A stretch of 28,810 nt of DNA from Frankiales bacterium (GTDB lineage Bacteria > Actinomycetota > Actinomycetes > Mycobacteriales > SCTD01): positions 1-28,810 of the forward strand of contig JAODNS010000005.1 of assembly GCA_025465145.1 (NCBI GenBank), in the 5' to 3' direction. The notes beneath the pieces were generated by a model. The model saw only the letters and a list, made by a program, of their open reading frames with translations. It was not told where the DNA came from and did not search any database. Shown here piece after piece: positions 1-7,847 of the stretch. Each line of letters starts with the position of its first letter. The stretch's first letter is position 1. A program made the translations under genes and the position numbers.

Positions 1-1812
1 GGCCCGCACCTCGAGGCCGAGGAGCTGTTCGAGGTGACGGCGCAGTGCTTCGACAGCTTCCACGAGCGCTTCGGCATCCGGTACCCGTTCGGCGACACGT
101 ACGACCAGCTGTGGGTGCCGGAGTTCAACCACGGCGGCATGGAGAACGCAGGCGCGGTGACGTTCACCGAGGACCTGCTGTTCCGGTCGAAGGTGACCGA
201 CGCCGACCGGCGGCAGCGCGCGATGGTCATCGCGCACGAGATGGCGCACATGTGGTTCGGCAACCTCGTGACGATGCGCTGGTTCGACGACCTCTGGCTC
301 AACGAGTCGTTCGCCGAGCTGATGGGCTTCTTCACGACCGACCGGGCGACTCGGTTCGAGGGCGGCTGGCTCGACTTCTGCACCGGCCGCAAGGCGTGGG
401 GGTACAGCGCGGACCAGAAGCCGACCACGCACCCGATCTCCGGCGAGGTCGCGGACAACCGCACGGCGCTGCTGAACTTCGACGGCATCAGCTACGCCAA
501 GGGCGCTTCCGTCCTGCGGCAGCTGATGGCCTGGCTGGGCGAGGAGGTCTTCTTCGAAGGCGTACGGCGCTACCTGACGCGGCACGCGTTCGGCAACACG
601 TCGCTCGCGGACTTCCTCGCCGCCCTGGAGGAGGTGAGCGGCCGGGACCTCGAGCAGTGGACGGAGAGCTGGCTGCGCACGCCCGGCGTGAGCACCCTGC
701 GCGTCGAGCAGGGGGCGGTCGTGCAGACGGCACCGGCGCAGTACCCGGTGCTGCGCGACCACCGGATCCGGATCGGCCGGTACGCGCTGGACGATGGCGT
801 GCTGGTTGCCGCGGAGCCGCTCGAGGTCGAGGTGTCCGGCGCGCGCACGCCGGTCGACGGGCTGGCCGCGCACGACCTGGTGCTGCTCAACGACGGCGAC
901 CTGACCTTCGCGAAGATCCGGTTCGACGACCGGTCCCTGGGCACGGTGGTCGACCACCTGTGGAAGCTGCCCGACCCGCTGGCCCGGGCGCTGTGCTGGA
1001 GCTCCCTGTACGACGCCGCGCGCGACGCCGAGCTGCCGGCGCGGGTCCTGGTACAGGCCGTGCTGAACAACGCCGAGGGGGAGACCGACACCGGCGTCGT
1101 CGAGAACCTGCTGGCCCAGTCGCGGCTCGCGGCCACGGCGTGGACCACCGATGCCGCTCTCGGTCGCGCGCTCGCCGAGAAGGCGCGGCACGTGCTCACC
1201 CGCACCGAGCCGGGCAGCGGGCTACAGCTGGTGTGGGCCAAGGGCTGGGTGTCCATCACGGACGACACCGCCGCGCTGCGGGCGCTGCTCGACGCACCAC
1301 CCGCGGGCATCGCCGTCGACACGGAGCTGCGCTGGCACCTGCTGCGCCGGCTCGCCGTCCTCGGTGCGCTGGACGACGCGGACATCGTGGCCGAGGAGGA
1401 GCGCGACAGGACAGCCGCGGGCCAGCGGCACGCCTGCTATGCCCGGGCCGCACGACCGGACGCGGCGTCGAAGGCGGCTGCCTGGGAGCGGGTCCTGCGC
1501 GACCGCTCGCTGTCCAACCACCAGACGGAGGCGTACTCGCAGGGGTTCTGGCAGCACGCCTCCGTCTCGGTCACCGCGCCGTGGGTGGAGCGGTACTTCG
1601 ACGAGATCCGCGCGCTGTGGGAGGAGCACGGTCCGGAGGTGGCCCGCCGCGTCGCGCACTTCCTGTACCCGTCGACGCACGTGTCGCCGGAGGTGCTCGC
1701 CCGGGCGGACGCCTTCCTCGCCGACGACTCGCTGCCGCCCGGGCTGCGCCGGGTCGTGCTCGAGCAGCAGGACGAGCTGCGCCGGGCCGTCGCCGCGCGG
1801 AAGCTGTCATGA
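1..1812 (+). CDS. pepN: Aminopeptidase N, M1 family zinc metallopeptidase (5' end outside window)
   Basis: This is a cytosolic zinc aminopeptidase that removes N-terminal residues from peptides. The reading frame is open from base 1, so 603 residues are visible; family members are about 850 residues, so roughly 240 N-terminal residues lie upstream. Counting from base 1, the substrate-binding exopeptidase motif is GGMEN at residues 45-49, a variant of the usual GAMEN. The zinc site is HEMAH at 79-83, with the third ligand Glu102 in LNESFAE, giving the family spacing HExxH-18-E. The remainder, to the C-terminus, fits the helical ERAP1-like C-terminal domain. The stop overlaps the amidase start (ATGA at 1809-1812), so the two genes are probably co-translated. 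The family assignment is very secure; substrate preference cannot be read from sequence. Confidence 0.96.
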   Translation, partial: GPHLEAEELFEVTAQCFDSFHERFGIRYPFGDTYDQLWVPEFNHGGMENAGAVTFTEDLLFRSKVTDADRRQRAMVIAHEMAHMWFGNLVTMRWFDDLWLNESFAELMGFFTTDRATRFEGGWLDFCTGRKAWGYSADQKPTTHPISGEVADNRTALLNFDGISYAKGASVLRQLMAWLGEEVFFEGVRRYLTRHAFGNTSLADFLAALEEVSGRDLEQWTESWLRTPGVSTLRVEQGAVVQTAPAQYPVLRDHRIRIGRYALDDGVLVAAEPLEVEVSGARTPVDGLAAHDLVLLNDGDLTFAKIRFDDRSLGTVVDHLWKLPDPLARALCWSSLYDAARDAELPARVLVQAVLNNAEGETDTGVVENLLAQSRLAATAWTTDAALGRALAEKARHVLTRTEPGSGLQLVWAKGWVSITDDTAALRALLDAPPAGIAVDTELRWHLLRRLAVLGALDDADIVAEEERDRTAAGQRHACYARAARPDAASKAAAWERVLRDRSLSNHQTEAYSQGFWQHASVSVTAPWVERYFDEIRALWEEHGPEVARRVAHFLYPSTHVSPEVLARADAFLADDSLPPGLRRVVLEQQDELRRAVAARKLS

Positions 1813-3173
1813 CCTGGCCGGGCGACGCCTGCTCACTGGTCGACGCCTACCGCCGAGGCGAGCTGTCGCCGGTGGAGTCCGTTCAGGAGGTGCTGTCCGG
1901 CAACGACCCGTGGAACGGCGTCTGCTACCGCGCCGAGGAGGCGCTGGTGGCGGCGCGCAGCGCGGACGTGCAGCTGCCGTTCGGCGGCGTGCCGTTCGCG
2001 GTGAAGGAGCTGGAGACGGTCGAGGGCTGGCCGTTCGAGTACGGCACGAAGCTGCTCGAGGGCAACGTCGGCACCGCGACCACCGAGCACGTTTTCCGGC
2101 TGCGCAAGCGGGGCGGCGCGATCCCGGTGCTGCAGACGACCAGCAGCGAGCTCGGGCTCGTCGGCTACACGAGCACCAAGCTGCACGGCACGACGATCAA
2201 CCCGTGGGACCCCACCCGCACTCCGGGCGGGTCCAGCGGCGGCACCGCCGCCGTCGTCTCCGGCGGACTCGTCCCCATCGGAACCGGCAGCGACGGCGGC
2301 GGCTCGATCCGCATCCCGGCCGGCTACACCGGGCTCGTCGGGATGAAGACCAGCTTCCGGGTGATCCCGTGGACGCCCGAGGCGCAGATGGAGCCGCTCA
2401 CCTCGACCACCGGCTGCCTGTCCCGGTCCGTCCGCGACACCGCGCGCTGGCTGGACGTCGCGGCCGGGCCGCACCTGCTGGACCCGTTCAGCCTGCCGCG
2501 CGGGCCGCGGTACGAGGACGCCCTCGGCAGCTTCGACCTGCCGGGGCTGCGGGTCGCGGTGCTCACGTCCTTCGGCGGGACGGTCGTGCACCCGGACATC
2601 GCCGCGGTCGTCGAGGAGGCCGCGCAGGCGCTCATCGCCGAGACGGGCATGCGGCGGGTGGACGTCGACCTGGCGCTGCCGGACATGGGAGCCGCCTGGC
2701 TGGCGCCGGCGCTGCCGGTGATGTGGTCCGGCCTCGGCCCGTTCTGGCCGGATGTGCGCGACCTGGTGACCGACGAGGTCGCGGCCGCGATGGACATGGC
2801 GCCGTCGTACGACATCGAGGTCGCGGCGGCGGTCGACCCGGTGCGCAAGGCGCTGAACGCGTCCATCGGACAGCTGTTCGCGGACGTCGACCTGGTCCTG
2901 TGCGCGACCAACCCGGACGACCCCTACCCGGCTGCGGGGCCGTCGCCGGACCGCGTCGGCGACGTGCAGGTCGAGCGCTACAACGTGGGCCGGCTGACGA
3001 TGCCCATGAACATCACGGGGATCCCCGCGATCAGCGTGCCGGTCGGACTGTCGCCGCGCGACCTGCCGGTGGGCATGCAGGTCGTCGGCCGGCGGCACGA
3101 GGACGCGCTGCTGCTCGACGTCGCGAGCCGGTGGGAGCGACTGCGCCCCTGGCCACTCACGGCTCCGCGCTGA
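1809..3173 (+). CDS. Amidase signature (AS) family hydrolase
   Basis: This 454-residue protein is an amidase-signature serine hydrolase that cleaves a C-N amide bond. The Ser-cisSer-Lys triad is visible: Lys66 in VPFAVKELE, cis-Ser142 in PGGSSGGTAA, and nucleophile Ser166 in GSDGGGSIRIPA. It starts at ATG 1809 inside the pepN stop, with a GGAAG Shine-Dalgarno-like sequence five bases upstream. It is shorter than GatA (about 485 residues), and no gatB or gatC is nearby, so a stand-alone amidase is more likely than the Glu-tRNA amidotransferase subunit. Coupling to an aminopeptidase suggests use of peptides or amides as nitrogen source, but that is inference. Substrate unknown. A long hairpin follows the stop and may end transcription. 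Confidence 0.92.
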   Translation: MTWPGDACSLVDAYRRGELSPVESVQEVLSGNDPWNGVCYRAEEALVAARSADVQLPFGGVPFAVKELETVEGWPFEYGTKLLEGNVGTATTEHVFRLRKRGGAIPVLQTTSSELGLVGYTSTKLHGTTINPWDPTRTPGGSSGGTAAVVSGGLVPIGTGSDGGGSIRIPAGYTGLVGMKTSFRVIPWTPEAQMEPLTSTTGCLSRSVRDTARWLDVAAGPHLLDPFSLPRGPRYEDALGSFDLPGLRVAVLTSFGGTVVHPDIAAVVEEAAQALIAETGMRRVDVDLALPDMGAAWLAPALPVMWSGLGPFWPDVRDLVTDEVAAAMDMAPSYDIEVAAAVDPVRKALNASIGQLFADVDLVLCATNPDDPYPAAGPSPDRVGDVQVERYNVGRLTMPMNITGIPAISVPVGLSPRDLPVGMQVVGRRHEDALLLDVASRWERLRPWPLTAPR

Positions 3174-3226
3174 TCGCCGCCCAGACCGCGCCCGACCAGC
3201 CCCACGCGCCCACGGTGGATCCCGTC

Positions 3227-3292
3227 CCGCCTTCCCCCGCGGCGGCGACGTGCTCGAGCGGCTCAGGACGTCGCCGGGACGGGGGAAGGCGG
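3227..3292 (+). terminator. Long two-tier hairpin between amidase and glmS
   Basis: Outer arms CCGCCTTCCCCCG (3227-3239) and CGGGGGAAGGCGG (3280-3292) are perfectly complementary over 13 bp. After a 3x3 internal loop, inner arms CGGCGACGT (3243-3251) and ACGTCGCCG (3268-3276) pair over 9 bp, leaving a 16-nt apical loop. No T-run follows, so it would be a U-poor actinobacterial-style terminator for pepN-amidase. It lies upstream of the proposed glmS -10, so it would not be part of a leaderless glmS mRNA. Confidence 0.6.
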
Positions 3293-3307
3293 CGCTGCGG
3301 GCGCGGC

Positions 3308-3313
3308 TAGCCT
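3308..3313 (+). promoter_or_regulatory. Candidate -10 of a leaderless glmS transcript
   Basis: TAGCCT ends seven bases before the glmS ATG at 3321, the spacing expected when transcription begins at the start codon. There is no purine-rich ribosome-binding site upstream of the ATG and no recognisable -35 hexamer. The same arrangement recurs before several other genes here. Confidence 0.5.
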
Positions 3314-3320
3314 GAGCCGC

Positions 3321-5150
3321 ATGTGCGGCATCGTCGGGTACGTCGGCAGCAAGCCCGGGATGGACGTCGTCCTGGAGGGGCTGCGCAGGCTGGAGTACCG
3401 CGGCTACGACAGCGCCGGCGTCGCCGTCCTGAGCGACGCGGGCGAGCTGCAGGTCGAGCGGCGCGCCGGCAAGCTGGCGAACCTCGAGAAGGTCGTCGTC
3501 GGCACACCGCTGCCGGGGACGCTCGCCATCGGGCACACCCGCTGGGCGACCCACGGCGCGCCTACCGACCGCAACGCGCACCCGCACGTCGACTGCGCCG
3601 GCAGGGTCGCCGTCGTGCACAACGGCACGATCGAGAACTTCGAGGAGCTCGTCGCCGGCCTGGAGCAGCGCGGGCACGAACGGCGCAGCGAGACCGACAC
3701 CGAGGTCGTCGCGCACCTGCTCGAGGAGCGGTACGACGGCGACCTGGCCGAGGCCGTGCGCAGCGTCTGCCGCGACCTGGAGGGCTCGTTCGTCCTCGTC
3801 GTCGCGCACGCCGACCGGCCGGACGTCGTCGTCGGCGCGCGCCGCAACCTGCCGCTGGTCATCGGGCTCGGCGAGGGCGAGAACTTCCTCGGCAGCGACG
3901 TCACCGCGTTCATCGGCCACACCCGCGAGGCGCGCATCGTCGACCAGGACCAGGTGGTCGAGCTGCGCCGCGACGGCGTCACCGTCACGACGCTGGACGG
4001 CACCGTCGTCGACGGCGCGTCGTTCCACGTCGACTGGGACACCGACGCCGCCGAGAAGGGCGGGCACGAGTTCTTCATGCTCAAGGAGATCCAGGAGCAG
4101 CCGGCTGCCATCCGCGAGACGCTCGGCGGCCGCCTGCAGGAGGACGGCCTGCTACACCTCGACGAGCTGTCGATGAGCGACGAGGACATCCGCGGGATCG
4201 AGCAGGTCGTCATCATCGCGTGCGGCTCGTCGTACCACTCCGGTCTGGTCGGCAAGTACGCCATCGAGCGGTGGTGCCGGCTCCCTGTGCAGGTCGAGAT
4301 GGCCAGCGAGTTCCGGTACCGCGACCCCGTCGTCGGCCGCAACACCCTCGTCATCGCGGTGTCCCAGTCCGGCGAGACGGCGGACACGCTCGAGGCGGTA
4401 CGGCACGCGCGGTCGCAGAAGGCGTGGGTCCTCGCGGTCACCAACACGGTCGGTTCGACCATCTCGCGCGAGAGCGACGCGGCCTTCTACACGCGCGGCG
4501 GCCCGGAGGTCGCGGTCGCCTCGACGAAGGCGGTCATCACGCAGATCGTCGCGATGTACGTGGTCGGGCTCTACCTCGCGCAGGTGCGCGGCACCCGTGA
4601 CGCGGACGAGGTCCGCGCGCACCTGGCCGACCTGCGGGAGATCCCCGACCTGGTCCAGGAGGTGCTGGACCGGATGGACGGCGTGCGCGAGCTGGCGCGC
4701 GACCTGGTCAACGAGCCGCGCGTGCTCTTCCTCGGCCGGCACGTGGGCTACCCCATGGCGCTCGAGGGCGCGCTGAAGCTCAAGGAGCTCGCGTACATCT
4801 CTGCCGAGGGCTTCCCGGCGGGCGAGATCAAGCATGGCCCGATCGCGCTGATCGAGAAGGGCACGCCGGTCGTGGTGCTCGCCGCGCGGCACGCCCTGTC
4901 GGCGAAGCTGGTGAACAACGTGCAGGAGGTGCGCGCCCGCGGGGCGCGCACGATCGTCATCGCCACCGACGGGGACGACTCGGTGACGCCGTACGCGGAC
5001 GAGATCATCCGCATCCCGGACACCAAGTCGCTGCTCACGCCGCTGCTGACCATCGTGCCGATGCAGGTGCTGTCGGCGGAGGTCGCGCGCGCCAAGGGGC
5101 TCGACGTCGACCAGCCGCGCAACCTCGCCAAGAGCGTCACCGTCGAGTAG
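3321..5150 (+). CDS. glmS: Glutamine--fructose-6-phosphate aminotransferase (isomerizing)
   Basis: GlmS makes glucosamine-6-phosphate from fructose-6-phosphate and glutamine, the committed step to UDP-GlcNAc for peptidoglycan. The 609-residue length is normal. The N-terminal class II glutamine amidotransferase domain begins MCGIVGYVG with catalytic Cys2, exposed after Met removal, and carries HTRWATHG and the HNGTIEN loop. Two SIS sugar-isomerase domains follow, with IACGSSYHSG near 299-308, SQSGETADT near 348, and EIKHGPIALIE in the C-terminal half. The C-terminus LAKSVTVE is typical. The ATG at 3321 is the natural start and appears leaderless. The last 14 bases overlap the 3' end of the opposite-strand endonuclease-like gene. 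No glmS ribozyme is evident upstream, and there would be no room for one if the transcript is leaderless. Confidence 0.98.
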   Translation: MCGIVGYVGSKPGMDVVLEGLRRLEYRGYDSAGVAVLSDAGELQVERRAGKLANLEKVVVGTPLPGTLAIGHTRWATHGAPTDRNAHPHVDCAGRVAVVHNGTIENFEELVAGLEQRGHERRSETDTEVVAHLLEERYDGDLAEAVRSVCRDLEGSFVLVVAHADRPDVVVGARRNLPLVIGLGEGENFLGSDVTAFIGHTREARIVDQDQVVELRRDGVTVTTLDGTVVDGASFHVDWDTDAAEKGGHEFFMLKEIQEQPAAIRETLGGRLQEDGLLHLDELSMSDEDIRGIEQVVIIACGSSYHSGLVGKYAIERWCRLPVQVEMASEFRYRDPVVGRNTLVIAVSQSGETADTLEAVRHARSQKAWVLAVTNTVGSTISRESDAAFYTRGGPEVAVASTKAVITQIVAMYVVGLYLAQVRGTRDADEVRAHLADLREIPDLVQEVLDRMDGVRELARDLVNEPRVLFLGRHVGYPMALEGALKLKELAYISAEGFPAGEIKHGPIALIEKGTPVVVLAARHALSAKLVNNVQEVRARGARTIVIATDGDDSVTPYADEIIRIPDTKSLLTPLLTIVPMQVLSAEVARAKGLDVDQPRNLAKSVTVE

Positions 5151-6084
5151 GCAGCACCACCGTCGCGACCACGGCGCGGTGGTCGCTGTTGCGGATCGCC
5201 GCCGTGGCGTACGCGTCGACGGACATCCCGCGGTCCACGAGCACGTGGTCGGGGTCGAGCAGGGCAGGTGCGCCCAAGGCCGGTCCCCACGTCCGGACCA
5301 GGCCGGCGCCGGCGAGGCTGGCGGCGTCACGCCACCGGTCGCCGAGCAGGCCGCGCAGTGGCCGGTGGTGGACCGAGGCGTTGAAGTCGCCGAGCAGCAC
5401 GGTCGGCTGCCGCCCCTCCTGCCGGGCTTGGGCGGTCAGCACCTCGTAGTCGTCGCGCCACAGCGACACCTGGCCGCGCAGCGGTGGGAACGGGTGCACC
5501 GCGCGGAAGCGGACGCCGCCCACGTCCGCCGCGGCGGTCGCGAACTGCGCGCGCCAGCTCGGCACCTTGACCAGCGGCTGCCGGCTCCACAGACCGGCGC
5601 CGGCAGCGCCGGACGCAGCGGCGACCGTCGAGTGCGGCAGCAGCTCGTCCAGCCCAGCGTCCTGCAGCCGACCGACCGCGGCCGGCGTGAGCTCCACCAG
5701 CGCCAGCACCTCGACATGCCGTTCGCGCACGAGCCGTACGACGTCGGCCGCATCCGCCTCGCCCAGCGCGAGGTTGGCCGTCAGGACGACGACCCGCCGT
5801 GCCTCGCCGACATCGTCCGGCAGGTACGCGGGCAGCAGGACCGCGACCTGCAGGGCGAGCAGCGCCGCCAAGGCCGCGGTCGCAGGGCGGTTGCGCAGCG
5901 CGGCCGACAGGAGCAGCACCGGCGCGAGCGCGTACGGGGACCAGCCGGCCAGGGCCGCGAGCCCGATCAGCAGGAAGTGCCGCTGCGGCAGCCCGTAACC
6001 GGCCAGGAACGGCACCGCGGTCAGGACGCCTGCCGACACGAGCAGCAACGTCCGGGCACGGGGCGGCACCGCGCCATCGTGCAT
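5137..6084 (-). CDS. Membrane-anchored endonuclease/exonuclease/phosphatase (EEP) family protein
   Basis: This 315-residue protein has an N-terminal membrane part with about three hydrophobic segments (residues 13-29, 36-62 and 68-88), followed by an EEP (DNase I-like) domain that probably faces outside. EEP motifs are present in order: LTANLALG near 101, catalytic Glu131 in LVELTP, LLGDFNAS with Asp233 and Asn235, DPDHVLVDR near 277, and the terminal NSDHRAVVAT with Asp301 and His302. All the catalytic positions expected of an active Mg2+ phosphodiesterase are there, but the family covers nucleases, sphingomyelinases and phosphatases, so the substrate is open. The chosen ATG at 6084 is the last one before the frame runs into acpS. 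Its 3' end overlaps glmS by 14 bp, and its start lies only nine bases from the divergent acpS start. Confidence 0.88.
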   Translation of the reverse strand: MHDGAVPPRARTLLLVSAGVLTAVPFLAGYGLPQRHFLLIGLAALAGWSPYALAPVLLLSAALRNRPATAALAALLALQVAVLLPAYLPDDVGEARRVVVLTANLALGEADAADVVRLVRERHVEVLALVELTPAAVGRLQDAGLDELLPHSTVAAASGAAGAGLWSRQPLVKVPSWRAQFATAAADVGGVRFRAVHPFPPLRGQVSLWRDDYEVLTAQARQEGRQPTVLLGDFNASVHHRPLRGLLGDRWRDAASLAGAGLVRTWGPALGAPALLDPDHVLVDRGMSVDAYATAAIRNSDHRAVVATVVLPTRR

Positions 6085-6087
6085 GCT
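6082..6087 (+). promoter_or_regulatory. Candidate -10 of leaderless acpS transcript
   Basis: CATGCT lies six bases before the acpS GTG at 6094, matching the nAnnnT-N6/7-start pattern seen elsewhere in the window. It overlaps the start codon of the divergent EEP gene. There is no ribosome-binding site upstream of the GTG. Confidence 0.35.
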
Positions 6088-6093
6088 GGCCGG

Positions 6094-6444
6094 GTGATCG
6101 TGGGCGTGGGCGTGGACGTCGTCGACATCGCCCGGCTGGACCGGGTGCTGAGCCGTACGCCGCGGCTCGCCCATCGGCTGTTCACGGACGGCGAGCGGTC
6201 GCGCCCGGTCGGCTCGCTGGCCGCGCGCTTCGCCGCCAAGGAGGCGGTGGCCAAGGCCCTCGGCGCTCCCGGCGGCCTGCGCTGGCGGGACGCCGAGGTC
6301 GTGCAGGAGGACAGCGGTCGGCCGGTCCTGCGCCTGACCGGCCGCGTGGCCGAAGAGGCTGCTGCGCAAGGGATCCGGAGCTGGCACCTGTCGCTGTCGC
6401 ACGACGGGGGCATCGCCACGGCCGTCGTCGTGGCCGAGTCGTGA
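6094..6444 (+). CDS. acpS: Holo-[acyl-carrier-protein] synthase
   Basis: AcpS transfers 4'-phosphopantetheine from CoA to the serine of acyl carrier protein, activating fatty-acid synthesis. The 116-residue size is typical of bacterial AcpS. The N-terminus MIVGVGVDVVDIARL supplies metal ligand Asp8, and RFAAKEAVAKALG supplies the second, Glu50, with the adjacent lysine. The C-terminal WHLSLSHDGGIATAVVVA strand is the conserved end of the fold. The GTG start at 6094 puts Asp8 at the family position. The stop overlaps the nnr start (GTGA at 6441-6444), so acpS and nnr are translationally coupled. The pairing acpS-nnr-alr is common in actinobacteria. Confidence 0.96.
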   Translation: MIVGVGVDVVDIARLDRVLSRTPRLAHRLFTDGERSRPVGSLAARFAAKEAVAKALGAPGGLRWRDAEVVQEDSGRPVLRLTGRVAEEAAAQGIRSWHLSLSHDGGIATAVVVAES

Positions 6445-7847
6445 GAGCCGCGCACACCGTCGCCGACATCCGCGCGGCGGAGCAGGCGCTGATGGCGACG
6501 CTGCCCAACGGCGCGCTGGTGCAGCGGGCCGCGAGCGGACTTGCGGTGGCCTGCGCGCGGCGGCTCGGGCGGGTGTACGGGGCACGGGTCGTCCTGCTCG
6601 TGGGCAGCGGCAACAACGGGGCCGACGCGCTGTGGGCTGGTGCCCGACTCGCTCGGCGGGGCGCTGCCGTCACCGCCGTGTGCGTTGGTGAGCCGGTGGC
6701 GGACGCGCTCGCGGCGCTGCTCGTCGCCGGCGGTCGGGTGGGCGCGCCGGCCGATTCCGACGACGCCGACCTCGTCGTAGACGGCATCGTCGGCATCGGC
6801 GGCCGCGGCGGTCTGCGCTCCGCCGAGCTCGCGGTCGAGGGCGAGCACGTGGTCGCCGTCGACGTCCCGAGCGGTGTCGACGCCGACACCGGCGCGGTGA
6901 CCGGATTCGCGGTGCGCGCGGGGCTGACGGTCACGTTCGGCACCTCGAAGCCGGGGCTGCACGTCGGCGCCGGGAAGGGCCACGCCGGGCGGGTGGAGCT
7001 GGTCGACATCGGTCTCAGCGCCTTCCTACCGGAGCCTGCCGTTCGCCTGCTCGACGCGGTAGACGTGGCGCTCCTCCTGCCCGACCCGGACCTCGGCAGC
7101 GACAAGTACAGCCGCGGCGTCCTCGGAGTCGTCGCCGGCTCAGCGCAGTACGGCGGCGCCGCCGTCCTCGCTGTAGGAGCCGGGATCCGCAGCGGCGCCG
7201 GCATGGTCCGTTACGCCGGGCACGCCGCCGACCAGGTGCGCGCCCGTTGGCCGGAGGCGGTCGTCAGCGACAGCCTCGGGCAGGCGGGTCGGGTGCAGGC
7301 GTGGGTCGTCGGGCCTGGGCTCGGCACGGACGACGCGGCCGCGGCGCTCGTGCAGGAGGTGCTGGCGCAGGACGTGCCGGTGCTCGTCGACGCGGACGCG
7401 CTGACCCTCTGCGCCGAGCACCAGGACTGGCTGCGGGCGCGGACCGCGGTCACCCTGCTGACGCCGCACGACCGGGAGTTCGCCCGTTTCGGCACCGAGG
7501 TCGGCAACGACCGGATCGGCGCCGCCCGAAGGCTGGCCACCGACCTGGGTGTCACCGTGCTGCTGAAGGGCGACGCGACGGTGATCACCGACGGCAGGTC
7601 CGCGTACGTGAACGACACCGGGTCCGCCGTCCTCGCCTCGGCCGGCAGCGGGGACGTCCTAGCCGGTGGCACCGGCGCGCTGCTCGCGCAGGGGCTGGAC
7701 CCGCTGACTGCCGGTGCCGTCGGCGCGCACCTGCACGGGCGGGCGGGCACGCTCTCCGCCGACGGCGCGGCCACCTCCGCGAATCTCGTCCTGCAGGCGT
7801 GGCCGGAGGCGGTGCGCGCGGTCCGGGCTGGGACACTGGACGCATGA
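6441..7847 (+). CDS. nnr: Bifunctional NAD(P)H-hydrate epimerase / ADP-dependent dehydratase
   Basis: Nnr repairs damaged nicotinamide cofactors: the N-terminal domain epimerises R- and S-NAD(P)HX, and the C-terminal domain dehydrates the S form back to NAD(P)H using ADP. The protein is 468 residues. The YjeF_N-type domain (about 1-200) has VGSGNNGADAL at 54-64, where the usual GNNGGDG motif has Ala in place of the second glycine, and VDVPSGVDADTG later. The ribokinase-like dehydratase domain (about 215-468) has VVGPGLGTDD, TLLTPHDREFARF, VLLKGDATVI and the anion-hole motif ASAGSGDVLAGGTGALLAQG. It begins at GTG 6441 inside the acpS stop and ends in an ATGA overlap with alr. Confidence 0.95.
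   Translation: MRAAHTVADIRAAEQALMATLPNGALVQRAASGLAVACARRLGRVYGARVVLLVGSGNNGADALWAGARLARRGAAVTAVCVGEPVADALAALLVAGGRVGAPADSDDADLVVDGIVGIGGRGGLRSAELAVEGEHVVAVDVPSGVDADTGAVTGFAVRAGLTVTFGTSKPGLHVGAGKGHAGRVELVDIGLSAFLPEPAVRLLDAVDVALLLPDPDLGSDKYSRGVLGVVAGSAQYGGAAVLAVGAGIRSGAGMVRYAGHAADQVRARWPEAVVSDSLGQAGRVQAWVVGPGLGTDDAAAALVQEVLAQDVPVLVDADALTLCAEHQDWLRARTAVTLLTPHDREFARFGTEVGNDRIGAARRLATDLGVTVLLKGDATVITDGRSAYVNDTGSAVLASAGSGDVLAGGTGALLAQGLDPLTAGAVGAHLHGRAGTLSADGAATSANLVLQAWPEAVRAVRAGTLDA
7832..7837 (+). promoter_or_regulatory. Candidate -10 for an internal leaderless alr transcript
   Basis: GACACT sits six bases before the alr ATG at 7844, inside the last codons of nnr. It fits the nAnnnT-N6-start pattern but lacks the T at position 1, so it is weaker than the TAGnnT examples. 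alr may equally be translated by coupling to nnr. Confidence 0.25.

Noticed and set aside
45..1808. Long upstream extension of the amidase reading frame through pepN
   Set aside because: The extension is Arg/Pro/Ala-rich with no domain content, and it runs antiparallel to clear M1 peptidase motifs in another frame. The amidase start is ATG 1809.
1151..3310. 719-codon open frame across pepN and the amidase
   Set aside because: Composition is that of an off-frame translation of GC-rich coding DNA; both real genes are established in other frames by catalytic motifs.
3174..3320. glmS ribozyme or glucosamine-6-phosphate riboswitch
   Set aside because: No ribozyme core could be recognised, and the proposed promoter leaves no leader. 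Such ribozymes are mostly Gram-positive low-GC features.
1833..4067. 744-codon minus-strand frame opposite the amidase and glmS
   Set aside because: Long antisense frames are expected in DNA with strong G/C third-position bias. The sequence is rich in Asp/Arg/Val/His without recognisable motifs, while the plus strand holds two certain genes.
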